Assembly: GCF_000166055.1 (NCBI RefSeq)
Contig: NC_014664.1
Location: forward strand, 2,114,001-2,178,000
Length of the DNA stretch: 64,000 nucleotides
Source of the DNA: Rhodomicrobium vannielii ATCC 17100
Lineage (GTDB): Bacteria; Pseudomonadota; Alphaproteobacteria; Rhizobiales; Rhodomicrobiaceae
Direction: 5' to 3'
Both the position numbers and the translations under genes were made by a program. Each line of letters opens with the position of its first letter. Positions within the stretch are counted from its first letter, which is position 1. The notes beneath the pieces are model-generated. The model had not been told where the DNA came from, ran no database searches, and saw only the letters and a list, made by a program, of their open reading frames with translations. This document shows positions 37,621 to 47,266 of this stretch, one piece after another.

Positions 37621-38280
37621 ATGCACAGAGCGATCCTGTTGGCGGCGTTTGGCCTGGGCGCGGTGGCGGTCGCGGCCGTTGTCGCCGGCCCGGCCATGAG
37701 CCGCGTGGAGCAGCCCGACTTTCGCATCGAAAAGCAGGACGGCGACGTCGAAGTGCGCGCCTACGGCCCGTTGATCGCAGCGGAAGCGGAGGTCAAAGGC
37801 CAGCGCCGGGAAGCCATAAACGAAGGTTTCCGGCTGATCGCGGCTTACATTTTCGGCGCCAACCAGCCCAAGGCGAAGATCGAAATGACGGCCCCGGTTG
37901 AGCAGCAGAAGCAGAAGATTGCCATGACCGCGCCGGTTACGCAGCAAGGCGGCGGCGCGCGCGGCGAGGGGGGGGAGAGCTGGACCGTGCGCTTCATCAT
38001 GCCGAAAGCATGGACGATGGAGACGCTGCCCACGCCGTCCGATTCGCGCGTGCGGCTGGAGCCGATCCCGCCGCGACGTTTTCTCGCGATCCGGTTTTCG
38101 GGCTTCGCGGGTGACGACGCCATCCGGGAGAGGACCGACGAACTTCGCCGCTATGCGGAGACGCATGGCCTCGCGATCAAGGGCGAGCCGGTGCTGGCGT
38201 TTTACGATCCGCCGTGGACGCTGCCCTTCATGCGCCGCAACGAGGTGATGTTCGAACTTGCTGATGGGACGACCGGGTAG
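37621..38280 (+). CDS. SOUL-family haem-binding protein
   Basis: A 219-aa protein with an N-terminal hydrophobic signal or anchor (LLAAFGLGAVAVAAVVAGPAM) followed by a SOUL/HBP domain (IEKQDGDVEVRAYGPLIAAEAEV, KIEMTAPVEQQ repeated as KIAMTAPVTQQ, and a C-terminal FYDPPWTLPFMRRNEVMFEL, all family hallmarks). Members bind haem or tetrapyrroles loosely. Likely periplasmic. Role unknown. Confidence 0.85.
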   Translation: MHRAILLAAFGLGAVAVAAVVAGPAMSRVEQPDFRIEKQDGDVEVRAYGPLIAAEAEVKGQRREAINEGFRLIAAYIFGANQPKAKIEMTAPVEQQKQKIAMTAPVTQQGGGARGEGGESWTVRFIMPKAWTMETLPTPSDSRVRLEPIPPRRFLAIRFSGFAGDDAIRERTDELRRYAETHGLAIKGEPVLAFYDPPWTLPFMRRNEVMFELADGTTG

Positions 38281-38745
38281 ACGAGGAAGCTTCTCCGCGC
38301 CCGCCCTGGGCGATAGGGGTTGGCCGGGCCGAGGGTCGATGTGCGAGATCCTCAAGGGATCAATGAAGGGCTCGTCACGCGTGCGCCGATTAGGGCGAGC
38401 CGGGAGTTAGCCGAGTGGTAAGGCACTGCGGGCTGCCGCGCTTGGGCGGACAGGGTTGAAGAGCGGATCGAGGAGTTGGAAAGCGACTTGGCCCGCCACG
38501 CGTGCGCCGACCAGGGGCCTCCCCGATTGGCGGCGTCGGATTTGCAAGACAATTGTCCGCCACCATGAAGGCGCGCCGCATTCCAAACGCCAAATCGAAA
38601 AAAGGGCGGTTACCCGACCCTTGTTCATTTGAAGTGGTGTGATGCGATGGACGACCGTGGCAACGCGTCAAATCTCAATCCGATCCGATCTTGAAGCTGT
38701 CCACCACCGATCGGATCGCGATGGAATCCGATCGGAACTGGGCCG
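38281..38745. other. Gene-free stretch with short repeats
   Basis: No convincing gene. It holds a 14-base direct repeat CACGCGTGCGCCGA at 38376-38389 and 38497-38510, and a cluster of GATCGGAT-type words (38684-38735) described separately. A tRNA D-arm-like word near 38405 is not part of a tRNA. Confidence 0.45.
38707..38735 (-). repeat. Perfect inverted repeat downstream of dxs
   Basis: CCGATCGGAT (38707-38716) / ATCCGATCGG (38726-38735), 9-base loop, ending 11 bases after the dxs stop. A further ATCCGATCCGATC word lies at about 38685-38697. No T-run. It may act as the 3' end of the dxs transcript. Confidence 0.55.
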
Positions 38746-40677
38746 CTAAGCCCGCTCGTCCACGATGATCGCCGAGGACGTGCCGAGCGCCGCAACGACC
38801 GCGCCCACGATGCCGCTGGCATTCAGTCCCGCTGCCTCGTACATCGCTTCCGGCTTGCCGTGGTCGATATACGTGTCGGGAAGGGTCAGTGGGCGCACCT
38901 TGAGGCCATGATCGAGCAGGCCGTCGCGCGCGAGGAATTCCAGCACCTGCGAGCCGAACCCGCCGCATGAGCCTTCCTCGACGGTGACGAGCACCTCGTG
39001 GTGGCGCGCAAGCTGGCGGATGAGATCGAGGTCGAGCGGCTTTGCGAAGCGCGCATCGGCGACCGTGGTCGACAGACCCATCGCGGCGAGCTTGTCCGCA
39101 GCCTTCAGGCTTTCGTGCAGGCGTGTGCCGAGCGAGAGGATCGCAACCGTCGAGCCTTCGCGCACCACGCGGCCCTTGCCGAGCGGCAACACCGAGCCTT
39201 GCGCCGGCATTTCGACGCCGTAGCCTTCGCCGCGCGGATAGCGGATCGCGCTCGGACGGTCGTTTATGGCGACGGAGGTCGTGACCATGTGCTTGAGTTC
39301 CGCCTCGTCCGACGGCGCCATGACCACGAAGTCGGGCAGGCAGCAGAGGAAGGCGAGGTCGAACGTGCCCGCATGCGTCGCGCCATCGGCGCCGACGAGG
39401 CCCGCGCGGTCGAGCGCGAAGCGCACAGGCAGATGCTGCACGGAAACGTCGTGGATAAGCTGGTCGTAGCCGCGCTGAAGGAAGGTGGAGTAGATCGCGC
39501 AGAACGGCTTCATCCCTTCGGTCGCCATGCCCGCCGCGAAAGTCACGGCGTGCTGTTCGGCGATGCCTACGTCGAACGTGCGCTCGGGGAACTCGCTCTC
39601 GAACAGGTCGAGGCCGGTGCCGCCCGGCATGGCGGCGGAGATCGCCACGATGGTATCGTCCTTGCGCGCCTCATCGAGCAGGCTCTGGGCGAAAACCTTC
39701 GTGTAGCTCGGCGCGCTCGCCTTCACCTTGTCCTGAGCGCCGGTGATGACGTTGAACTTCGTCACGCCGTGATACTTGTCTGGCGCCTTCTCGGCTGGCT
39801 CGTAGCCCTTGCCCTTCTGCGTCACACAATGGATCAGCACGGGCCCCTTATGCGCGGAGTCGCGGACGTTGCGCAGTACAGGCAGCAGAATGTCGAGGTC
39901 GTGGCCGTCGATCGGGCCGACATAATAGATGCCGAGTTCCTCGAACAGCGAGCCGCCCGTGAACAGGTGGCGCGTGAATTCCTCGGCACGGGCCGCGCGG
40001 CGCTCCCAGATCTTCGGCAGGCGCTGGGCCATGTTCTTGGCGATGTCGCGCACCTTGAGGAAGGTTTCGGACGAGTGCATCCGCGCGAGGTAGTTCGACA
40101 GCGCGCCGACCGGCGGCGCAATCGACATGTCGTTGTCGTTCAGGATGATGATGAGCCGCGCGTCCATCGCGCCCGCGTTGTTCATGGCTTCATAGGCCAT
40201 GCCCGCGCTCATGGAGCCGTCGCCGATGACGGCGATGACGTTGCGGCCGCCATCTTCGCCCTTCAGGTCGCTCGCAACCGCCATGCCGAGACCGGCCGAG
40301 ATGGAGGTGGAGGAATGCCCGGCGCCGAAGGGATCGTATTCGCTTTCGGAGCGCTTGGTGAAGCCCGAGAGGCCGCCCGGCTGGCGAAGCGTGCGGATGC
40401 GGTCGCGGCGGCCGGTCAGGATCTTGTGCGGATAGGCTTGATGACCGACGTCCCAGATGACGCGATCATGCGGCGTATCGAATAGATAATGAATAGCAAC
40501 CGTAAGCTCGACAACACCAAGTCCAGCGCCCAGATGTCCGCCCGTCACGGAAACAGCGTCAATCAACTCAGTGCGGAGTTCGTCTGCGACCTGCTGAAGT
40601 TGATCGGCTTCCAGTTGACGAAGGTCTTGGGGAAACTTGATCTTGTCAAGGAGCGGGGTACGGTTGCTGATTGTCAC
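38746..40677 (-). CDS. dxs: 1-Deoxy-D-xylulose-5-phosphate synthase
   Basis: A 643-aa thiamine-diphosphate enzyme making DXP from pyruvate and glyceraldehyde 3-phosphate, the first step of MEP isoprenoid synthesis. ThDP motif [17 protein letters not shown] and the LNDNDMSIA segment are present, as are [14 protein letters not shown] and the transketolase C-terminal domain. Start is GTG 40677 with AAGGAAG upstream. In the common alphaproteobacterial order, xseB and the deacetylase-like gene lie directly upstream. Confidence 0.96.
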   Translation of the reverse strand: MTISNRTPLLDKIKFPQDLRQLEADQLQQVADELRTELIDAVSVTGGHLGAGLGVVELTVAIHYLFDTPHDRVIWDVGHQAYPHKILTGRRDRIRTLRQPGGLSGFTKRSESEYDPFGAGHSSTSISAGLGMAVASDLKGEDGGRNVIAVIGDGSMSAGMAYEAMNNAGAMDARLIIILNDNDMSIAPPVGALSNYLARMHSSETFLKVRDIAKNMAQRLPKIWERRAARAEEFTRHLFTGGSLFEELGIYYVGPIDGHDLDILLPVLRNVRDSAHKGPVLIHCVTQKGKGYEPAEKAPDKYHGVTKFNVITGAQDKVKASAPSYTKVFAQSLLDEARKDDTIVAISAAMPGGTGLDLFESEFPERTFDVGIAEQHAVTFAAGMATEGMKPFCAIYSTFLQRGYDQLIHDVSVQHLPVRFALDRAGLVGADGATHAGTFDLAFLCCLPDFVVMAPSDEAELKHMVTTSVAINDRPSAIRYPRGEGYGVEMPAQGSVLPLGKGRVVREGSTVAILSLGTRLHESLKAADKLAAMGLSTTVADARFAKPLDLDLIRQLARHHEVLVTVEEGSCGGFGSQVLEFLARDGLLDHGLKVRPLTLPDTYIDHGKPEAMYEAAGLNASGIVGAVVAALGTSSAIIVDERA

Positions 40678-40933
40678 TTAAACACTTCCTTCAGAGTCCT
40701 CGGCGGGTAACGTATGCCGTTTGGGACGTAAAGCCACGCAATTTTTCGTCGCAATCATGGAAGCTGGCGCCACATTTGCTCCGATGCAACACGGCAACGG
40801 AATTGCGCATCCATTATGCCGGGGTGCATTTTGCTCATTTCTTTAAATGAGGGCAGCTCACGCGAAAAATTTGCCAGCTGAGGCCAACCATAGCGAAAAG
40901 CTGTTTTCAGACCAGCCTAATGTCTCTGCGGCA

Positions 40934-41221
40934 TTAAACCTCGGAATCCAAAGGCGTCGTGCCGGTGGGCTGGCCCTGCGCGCCAAGCGTGATGCGCTCC
41001 ACCTTCATCTCGGCGCGTCTCAGAAGCTGGTCGCAGTGAGCGCGCAACGCCTCACCTCGTTCGTAGATGTCGATCGATTGCTCGAGTTCGACATCGCCGC
41101 GCTCAAGACGGGTCACGATCTGTTCAAGTTCCTTCAAGGCCGCCTCGAAGCTCATCGCCTTGATGTCTGCGAAGGCGGGGCGGGGTGCCGCTGTCTGAGC
41201 CGAAGCCGGATCACCTGGCAT
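40934..41221 (-). CDS. xseB: Exodeoxyribonuclease VII small subunit
   Basis: A 95-aa protein with the XseB core [20 protein letters not shown] and [20 protein letters not shown]. It pairs with XseA (not in the window) to degrade single-stranded DNA. Nine bases separate it from the deacetylase-like gene; 256 bases separate it from dxs. Confidence 0.93.
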   Translation of the reverse strand: MPGDPASAQTAAPRPAFADIKAMSFEAALKELEQIVTRLERGDVELEQSIDIYERGEALRAHCDQLLRRAEMKVERITLGAQGQPTGTTPLDSEV

Positions 41222-41230
41222 TGCTATTCC

Positions 41231-42166
41231 TCAAAACGATTCCAGCAGTATCTTGACATGCGCCGCCGCCGACTGGCCGAGCGCCGAGAGATCGTATCCC
41301 CCTTCCAGAACCGAAACGACCCGTCCGCCGCACCGTTCCCGCGCCACATCCACAAGTTTGCGCGTTACCCAGGCGTAATCGGGCTCCGAGAGGTTCAGGT
41401 TCGCGAGCGGATCGCTTCGATGCGCGTCGAAGCCCGCCGAAATGATGACGAGGTCGGGAGAGAACCGGCGCAGCGACGGCAACACGACGGACTCGAACGC
41501 CTCGCGGAATTCATCGCTGCCGTCGCCGGCGCGAAGCGGCGCGTTGCAGATATTTTCCGCCTCGCCGCGCTCGGTGATGCCGCCCGTACCCGGAAACAGC
41601 GGCATCTGGTGCGTCGAGGCATAGAACATGTCGGCATGGTTCCAGAAGATCGCCTGCGTGCCATTGCCGTGATGGACGTCGAAATCGACCACCGCGACGC
41701 GCTCGGCCCCATGCACGGCCTTCGCATGGAAAGCCGCCACCGCCGCGTTGTTGAAAAGGCAGAACCCCATCGCCTTGGCAATTTCGGCGTGATGGCCAGG
41801 CGGTCGTGCGAGGCAAAACGCGTTCGTGGCGCGCTTCTGCATCACCTCGTCCACCGCATACACTGCCGCGCCCGCCGAGCGAAGCGCCGCCTCCCAGCTT
41901 CCCGGCGAAAGCATCGTGTCGCCGTCATCGAGCGGCACGAGTTCCGTTTTCGGCTGATGCGTTTCGAGGAAATCGAAATAGGCGCGCGGATGGCAACGCA
42001 CGATCTGCTCGGGCGTGGCAAGCGGTGCCTCGACCGTCAAGAGATCCTGAAAGGAGGGATGCGAAAGCGCGCGCTCGATGGCGCGGATGCGATCGGGTCG
42101 CTCCGGGTGCCACTCCCCCGTGTCGTGATGGAGGAACGAGCTATGCGTGACGAGAAGAGTGGACAT
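41231..42166 (-). CDS. Histone deacetylase family (acetylpolyamine/AcuC-like) protein
   Basis: A 311-aa zinc amidohydrolase. Active-site motifs: ARPPGHHAEI with tandem His, VDFDVHHGNGTQ with the zinc Asp/His, and SAGFDAHRSDPL. Bacterial members remove acetyl groups from polyamines or proteins such as acetyl-CoA synthetase. First gene of the run with xseB. Speculatively it could act on acetylpolyamines, since speH/speE lie 5 kb away, but there is no direct link. Confidence 0.88.
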   Translation of the reverse strand: MSTLLVTHSSFLHHDTGEWHPERPDRIRAIERALSHPSFQDLLTVEAPLATPEQIVRCHPRAYFDFLETHQPKTELVPLDDGDTMLSPGSWEAALRSAGAAVYAVDEVMQKRATNAFCLARPPGHHAEIAKAMGFCLFNNAAVAAFHAKAVHGAERVAVVDFDVHHGNGTQAIFWNHADMFYASTHQMPLFPGTGGITERGEAENICNAPLRAGDGSDEFREAFESVVLPSLRRFSPDLVIISAGFDAHRSDPLANLNLSEPDYAWVTRKLVDVARERCGGRVVSVLEGGYDLSALGQSAAAHVKILLESF

Positions 42167-42176
42167 GGGCTTCGGC

Positions 42177-43055
42177 TTAACCGGGTTTCTTGCCGACCAG
42201 CGCCTTCAGCGAGACAGGTGGCACGCTGTCTTCGGGGATAAAGAAGTCTGGCGCAAGGTCTTCGCTTGGGTCGATACGATAATGATCGAATTCTCGCCTG
42301 CCGTTCTCCCACAACAGTGTGTCATCGATGCAGAATTTTCCGGTGAACTCGCGTGAGGGCTTCGTCAGCATGAGATAGGCAGCATCGGCGAGAATGTCAG
42401 CCTTGCGGCTGGCGCGGATGAGGCTATCCCCGCCGAGAAGATTGGCCACGGCGGCGGTGGCGATGGTGGTTCGCGGCCATAGCGCGTTGACGGCGATCCC
42501 ATCGCGCTTCAGTTCCTCGGCAAGACCCAGCACGTAAAGGCTCATGTTGTACTTGGCGACGGTGTAGGCCACGTGGCCGCCGAACCAGCGCGGGTTCAGG
42601 TCGAGCGGCGGCGACAGCATCAGGATGTGCGGGTTCTCGGCCTGCTTCAGATAGGGAAGGGCGGTCTTCGAGACGAGAAACGTCCCGCGCCCGTTGATCT
42701 GATGCATGAGGTCGTAGCGCTTCATGTCCGTCTGCTCGGTGGGCGTCAGGCTGATGGCGCTTGCGTTGTTGATGACGATGTCGATGCCGCCGAAATGTTG
42801 CGCGGCCTGATCGATGGCGGCCTGCACCTGATCTTCATGACGGATGTCGCACTGGATCGGCAGCGCCTTGCCGCCCGCCTGCTCGATCTCGGCGGCGGCG
42901 GTGAAGATCGTGCCGGGCAGCTTCGGATGCGGATCGGAGGTCTTGGCCGCGATGGCGATGTTCGCGCCGTCCTTCGCCGCGCGAAGCGCAATCGCGAGGC
43001 CGATGCCGCGGCTGCCTCCGGTGATGAAGAGGGTTTTCCTGGTGAGCGTTCCCAT
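42177..43055 (-). CDS. Short-chain dehydrogenase (HSDL2-like)
   Basis: A 292-aa SDR with the NAD(P) motif TGGSRGIGLAIA, the NNAS motif (VINNASAIS) and a YxxxK catalytic pair in AYTVAKYN. The unusually long C-terminus and HPKLPGTIFTAAAEIEQAGG resemble hydroxysteroid-dehydrogenase-like 2 proteins linked to fatty-acid metabolism. ATG 43055 follows AGGGGC and is preferred over GTG 43061. Confidence 0.85.
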   Translation of the reverse strand: MGTLTRKTLFITGGSRGIGLAIALRAAKDGANIAIAAKTSDPHPKLPGTIFTAAAEIEQAGGKALPIQCDIRHEDQVQAAIDQAAQHFGGIDIVINNASAISLTPTEQTDMKRYDLMHQINGRGTFLVSKTALPYLKQAENPHILMLSPPLDLNPRWFGGHVAYTVAKYNMSLYVLGLAEELKRDGIAVNALWPRTTIATAAVANLLGGDSLIRASRKADILADAAYLMLTKPSREFTGKFCIDDTLLWENGRREFDHYRIDPSEDLAPDFFIPEDSVPPVSLKALVGKKPG

Positions 43056-43154
43056 AACCACTGCCCCTGCTTAGCGTTCTTGTATCATCTTTTTTATTGG
43101 TCCGCCCCGTTTAGGCGGTCTTCGCGAAGACAATTATCTGGCCTTCCGGCCCGG

Positions 43155-43904
43155 TCACCGTGCGCTTTTCTGTAGAAACGCCATAAACGCCTGTCTGGCC
43201 TCGTCCGATCGCACGCGCTCAAGAAAAAGCGCACCTTCCTCCTGCATGCGTGCCTTGAGCGGAGCTGGATCGCCGCGAAGCAGGCGCTTTGCCATGCGCA
43301 CGGCCTCGCGCGGCTTCTTCGCGATTGCTTCGGCGGATGCGCGCACGGCGGCTTCAAGCTCTTCCGATGCGACGATGTGATTGACGATGCCCGCCTCTTT
43401 CGCTCGCTCCGCGCCGAACGGCGCGCTTGCGACGAGCAGTTCAAAAGCGCGCGCGTGTCCCATGGTGCGCGGACCGAGCAGGCTCGACCCCGCCTCGGGA
43501 AGAAGGCCGAGATCGGTGAACGGTGTGTGGAATGTTGCCCGCTCGCTCGCAAAGACGAGATCGCAATGGAACATCAGCGTCGTGCCGATGCCGATGGCGG
43601 GGCCGTCCACGGCTGCGAGGAGCGGCTTGTCGTGTTCGGCGAGCGCTTCGATCAGCGAGTAGGCGGCGAGCATGCCGCCGCCCTGCGATGCGGCGAGGAA
43701 ATCGGCCATGTCGTTGCCCGCGCAGAAGATGCCGGGGTGGCCGAGCACGAGTGTCGCGCCGATGTCCGCGTCCTCGCGCGCCGCCTTGAGCGCGTCGCCG
43801 AGTGCGGCATACATCGCTGCCGTGAGCGCATTTTTCTTTTCCGGGCGGTTCAAGCGGACGATCTGCACCGCGCCTTCGCGTGCGACAGTCACATGCTCTG
43901 CCAT
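43155..43904 (-). CDS. Enoyl-CoA hydratase/isomerase family protein
   Basis: A 249-aa crotonase-fold protein. Oxyanion-hole segments GIFCAGNDMADF and DGPAIGIGTTL are present; LGLLPEAGSSLLGPRTMG includes the usual catalytic Glu position. Might be an enoyl-CoA hydratase or an isomerase. ATG 43904 is chosen because an ATG seven codons earlier lies inside a palindromic repeat. Confidence 0.85.
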   Translation of the reverse strand: MAEHVTVAREGAVQIVRLNRPEKKNALTAAMYAALGDALKAAREDADIGATLVLGHPGIFCAGNDMADFLAASQGGGMLAAYSLIEALAEHDKPLLAAVDGPAIGIGTTLMFHCDLVFASERATFHTPFTDLGLLPEAGSSLLGPRTMGHARAFELLVASAPFGAERAKEAGIVNHIVASEELEAAVRASAEAIAKKPREAVRMAKRLLRGDPAPLKARMQEEGALFLERVRSDEARQAFMAFLQKSAR

Positions 43905-43910
43905 CGGACT

Positions 43911-43982
43911 AGTGCTCTGGCGCATACGTTTGATCCACCTTGCTGCATCCTCTCAGGCAAACGTATGCGCCTCAAGAGCACT
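43911..43982. repeat. Long imperfect palindrome with dispersed GGCGCATACGTTTG word
   Basis: Left arm AGTGCTCT (43911-43918) plus GGCGCATACGTTTG (43919-43932) mirrors CAAACGTATGCGCC (43958-43971) and AGAGCACT (43975-43982), with a 3-base bulge and a 25-base loop. The same 21-base arm recurs with two changes at 53191-53211. It looks like a mobile intergenic palindrome (REP/MITE type). Confidence 0.7.
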
Positions 43983-44011
43983 ATCAAGACATTGAACCTT
44001 AGTGCAGTTTA

Positions 44012-44068
44012 TGACAGCAGGCACGTTATTGGGTGCATGCAGCAACGTTTATCAAGTGTCTGCTGTCA
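44012..44068 (-). other. Inverted repeat just after the acyl-CoA dehydrogenase gene
   Basis: TGACAGCAGGCAC (44012-44024) pairs with GTGTCTGCTGTCA (44056-44068) with one mismatch over 13 bases, 5 bases past the stop at 44074. No T-run. A candidate 3'-end structure. Confidence 0.5.
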
Positions 44069-44073
44069 CTACA

Positions 44074-45867
44074 CTAGCGCTCCCCAAGCACTGCGCCGCC
44101 GCGCTCTACCGTTTCGTGTGCGTGGGTGACAGCATGTTTCAATCCACTTGTTTCGCCCATCAGACTTTCGGCGAAGTGCCGCGCTTCGAGGACGACAGCC
44201 TCCGCGTTGCGGCCATAGCTCTCGCCGCCCCGCGTTGCAGCAAGCGCGCCCTTGGCGAGTAGCGCGCCACCCGCCGCGAAGCCGAACAGTCGCTGGAACG
44301 GCGTCGCGCCGGCAAGCGCGGCGGCCCGGTTCTCCGCGAGTTGCCGCGTCAGCCAGCCGCCCGTTTCTTCGAGCGCGGTGATGCTCTCCCAGAGACATTC
44401 GCCCGTGTGGCCCAGCCCGTCGTCGTTAGATGAGGCAACCTCGCGCGCGGTTTCTTTCAATCCGGCGAGGAATTCGCGGAAGGTTTCGCCCCCCGCGAGC
44501 GGCAGTTTGCGCGTGACGAGGTCGATGGCCTGAATGCCGTTCGTGCCTTCGTAGATCGGCGCGATGCGGGCGTCGCGGTAGTGCTGCGCCGCGCCGGTCT
44601 CCTCGATGAAGCCCATGCCGCCATGCACCTGAATGCCTTCTGACGCCGTTTCGACGCCGAAATCCGTGGAAACGGCTTTCGCGATGGGCGTCAGCAGCGC
44701 CGCTTCGTTCGCCGCGCGCTTCCTCTCGCTCGCGTCCGCCGCACGGTGGCTGATGTCGATGGCAACCGAGGTCGTGTAGGCGATGGCGCGGGCTGCGGAG
44801 GTCTTCGACTTCATGTTGAGCAGCATGCGCACGACGTCCGGGTGCTCGATGATGGCGACGGACGCATCCGCCGCGCCGCCGCTCTCGGGCGCGCCCTGCC
44901 TGCGGTCGCGCGCATAGTCGAGCGCCTGCTGGAACGCGCGCTCGCCGATGCCGACACCCTGGATGCCGACGCCGAGCCGGGCCTCGTTCATCATCGTGAA
45001 CATGGCTTTCAGGCCGCCATTCGGCTCACCGACGAGCCAGCCCGTAGCGCCGCCCCGATCGCCGAAATTCATGACGCAGGTGGGGCTGCCGTGGATGCCG
45101 AGCTTGTGTTCGAGTTTCGCGGCCATGACATCGTTGCGCTCGCCAAGCGATCCGTCCGCGTTCGGGATGAACTTCGGCACGACGAAAAGGGAGATGCCCT
45201 TGGTGCCGAAAGGCGCGTCCGGCATGCGCGCGAGCACGAGATGGATAATATTATCCGTCATTGGATGCTCGCCATAGGTGATGAAGATCTTCGTGCCGGT
45301 GAGCTTGTAGGTGCCGTCGCCGACGGGTGTGGCGCGCGTCTTGAGAAAGCGCAGATCGGACCCCGCCTGCGGCTCCGTGAGCTGCATCGAGCCGGTCCAC
45401 TCGCCCGAGATAAGCTTTGGCAAATATTGCGTCTGAAGGGGTTCGGAGCCGTGGGCGATGAGCGCGTGAACGCCCGCCTGCGTCAGCAGCGGATTGAGGC
45501 CGAATGCCATGTTCGCGCCGTGCCACATCTCGGCGACGGCCATGCCGAGCGAGACAGGCAAGCCTTGGCCGCCGTGCTCCTTCGGCGCGGTGAAGCTGCC
45601 CCAGCCCGCCTCGACCCATTTCCGGTAGGCTTCAGTGAAACCTTCGGGCATCACGACCTTGCCATCGACGAGCCGCGCGCCCTGCGTGTCGCCCGCGCGG
45701 TTGATCGGCGCAAGTTCCTCGTTCGCGAACCGCGCGGCCTCTTCGAGAATGGCCCGCGCCGTGTCCATGTCGAGGTCTTCGAAAAGGCCGCCATCGATCA
45801 GCCGGGAGAAGCCCGCGATGTGGTCGAGCGTGAATGCGATGTCCGCGACAGGGACGCGATAAGTCAT
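44074..45867 (-). CDS. Acyl-CoA dehydrogenase (DmdC-like long form)
   Basis: A 597-aa flavoenzyme. Segments typical of the family: MQLTEPQAGSDL, VPKFIPN, GIHGSPTCVM and YEGTNGIQAIDLVTRKL near the active-site region. The length and C-terminal extra domain match the 3-methylmercaptopropionyl-CoA-dehydrogenase-like group rather than 380-aa enzymes. ATG 45867 follows GGAGGAGCC. With the enoyl-CoA hydratase and SDR genes downstream on the same strand it suggests a small acyl-CoA degradation set; substrate unknown. Confidence 0.88.
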   Translation of the reverse strand: MTYRVPVADIAFTLDHIAGFSRLIDGGLFEDLDMDTARAILEEAARFANEELAPINRAGDTQGARLVDGKVVMPEGFTEAYRKWVEAGWGSFTAPKEHGGQGLPVSLGMAVAEMWHGANMAFGLNPLLTQAGVHALIAHGSEPLQTQYLPKLISGEWTGSMQLTEPQAGSDLRFLKTRATPVGDGTYKLTGTKIFITYGEHPMTDNIIHLVLARMPDAPFGTKGISLFVVPKFIPNADGSLGERNDVMAAKLEHKLGIHGSPTCVMNFGDRGGATGWLVGEPNGGLKAMFTMMNEARLGVGIQGVGIGERAFQQALDYARDRRQGAPESGGAADASVAIIEHPDVVRMLLNMKSKTSAARAIAYTTSVAIDISHRAADASERKRAANEAALLTPIAKAVSTDFGVETASEGIQVHGGMGFIEETGAAQHYRDARIAPIYEGTNGIQAIDLVTRKLPLAGGETFREFLAGLKETAREVASSNDDGLGHTGECLWESITALEETGGWLTRQLAENRAAALAGATPFQRLFGFAAGGALLAKGALAATRGGESYGRNAEAVVLEARHFAESLMGETSGLKHAVTHAHETVERGGAVLGER

Positions 45868-46000
45868 GGCTCCTCCAGGCTGGAAAGTCGGGGTCGGCAC
45901 GCCCATTCGTTTTTGCTGTTTTCCGCAGGGCGCAAGATGAATACCTTAATCTGAAACGTACTCCCGTTAAACAGAATTGCTCCAGAACAAGGTAACACTG

Positions 46001-46963
46001 ATGATCGAGAACGCCGATGGAACGGCGATCGAGAGGGCCGCGCACATCCTGCGTTCGGGGGGCCTCGTGGCCTTCCCCACGGAGACGGTTTACGGCCTCG
46101 GCGCGGACGCGACCAACGGTGTGGCAGTCGCGCGCATCTTCGAGGCAAAGGGCCGCCCGCGCTTCAATCCGCTGATCGTGCATGTGCCGGACGCCGACGC
46201 CGCACGGCGCTTCGCGGTGTTCGACGCTGAAGCCGACGCGTTGGCCGCGCGCTTCTGGCCGGGGCCGCTGACGCTGGTGCTGCCGTTGAGGCGCGATGTC
46301 GAACAGCCGTTGAGCGATCTCGTGACGGCGGGGCTCGATACGGTGGCGATTCGCGTGCCGCATCATCCGGTGGCGCGCGCGCTCCTCGAAGCGGCGGGCG
46401 TGCCCGTTGCCGCGCCGAGTGCAAATATCTCCGGGCGCATCAGCCCGACTCGCGCGGCTCACGTCGCCGAAGACATTGGCGCGCGCGTGAACATGATCCT
46501 CGACGGCGGCGCGGCGGACGCGGGCCTCGAATCGACCATCGTCGCGCTGAAGCCGCGCCCGACGATGCTGCGGCCCGGTGCCGTCGCGCGAGAGGATGTG
46601 GAAGCCGCGCTCGGTGCGCCGCTCGCGGATCGCGGCGAGGGGGACGGCGTCACCGCGCCGGGGCAGCTCGCGAGCCATTACGCGCCGAATGCGAGCGTGC
46701 GCCTCCATGCGTCCGAGGCTCGGCCGGGGGAAACCCTGCTGGGGTTTGGCCCTGCCGCGCCGAAAAACGCGATGAACCTCAGCCGCGCGGGCGATCTCCG
46801 TGAAGCTGCCGCGAACCTTTTCGCCTGCCTGCGCGCACTCGACGCCGAGAAGCCCGGGCGCATCGCAGTCATGCCGATCCCCGACAAAGGGCTGGGCGAG
46901 GCGATCAACGATCGTCTTCGCCGTGCCGCCGCCACGAAACCCACAACCAGTTCGGGTGATTAG
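46001..46963 (+). CDS. L-threonylcarbamoyladenylate synthase (Sua5/YrdC family)
   Basis: A 320-aa two-domain Sua5-type enzyme for tRNA t6A37 synthesis. YrdC-domain segments: GGLVAFPTETVYGLGADA, KGRPRFNPLIVHV, FWPGPLTLVLP and PVAAPSANISGRISPT. The C-terminal Sua5 domain (about 210-320) follows APGQLASHYAPNA. ATG 46001 is used (AAGGT upstream); an upstream TTG is less likely. Confidence 0.92.
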   Translation: MIENADGTAIERAAHILRSGGLVAFPTETVYGLGADATNGVAVARIFEAKGRPRFNPLIVHVPDADAARRFAVFDAEADALAARFWPGPLTLVLPLRRDVEQPLSDLVTAGLDTVAIRVPHHPVARALLEAAGVPVAAPSANISGRISPTRAAHVAEDIGARVNMILDGGAADAGLESTIVALKPRPTMLRPGAVAREDVEAALGAPLADRGEGDGVTAPGQLASHYAPNASVRLHASEARPGETLLGFGPAAPKNAMNLSRAGDLREAAANLFACLRALDAEKPGRIAVMPIPDKGLGEAINDRLRRAAATKPTTSSGD

Positions 46964-47266
46964 AATATTGCCGTTCGAAAGCGGAGTTATTGAGAAATAT
47001 TTTTCGGATGTTGCGGGCGCGGCCCCTCAAAAGAACCCGTCGCCTCCGCTCAAGGCCGCTCCAAAAGAGGCCCCAAAAAAGCTTTAGCAATATTAGAGTG
47101 TTAGCGAAAATGGCCGGACGACGTGCCTTTCGAGGCATCCCCCAAAAACATCTGCGGCAAATATTTTGGGGCCGAATGCAATTTTTCTCTTGAATTGGGG
47201 GGCAATGCGATGCAAATACCCCCCCTGTTCACATCTGGACATCTACTGGTTGGGGAGGACGCCATC
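46964..47266 (+). promoter_or_regulatory. Structured leader upstream of speH
   Basis: Gene-free. Two stems with equal 16-base loops occur: CCCCAAAA (47140-47147) / TTTTGGGG (47164-47171) and GGGGGG (47197-47202) / CCCCCC (47219-47224). The GGGGAGG ribosome site (47252-47258) lies beyond them. The arrangement could be a regulatory leader; no known riboswitch class was recognised. Confidence 0.35.

Noticed and set aside
38395-38470. tRNA-like word (GTTAGCCGAGTGGTAAGGCA) resembling a D arm
   Set aside because: No acceptor pairing, anticodon stem or GGTTCGAATCC-type T arm follows, so it is not a tRNA gene.
38390-38671. Minus-strand frame in the gap between the SOUL gene and dxs
   Set aside because: Pro/Arg-rich, no ribosome site, and overlaps direct repeats; looks like non-coding sequence.
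47226-47241. TGT-N10-ACA site just upstream of speH
   Set aside because: The motif is short enough to occur about once per 4 kb by chance, and no sigma-54 -24/-12 element lies at a suitable distance before speH.
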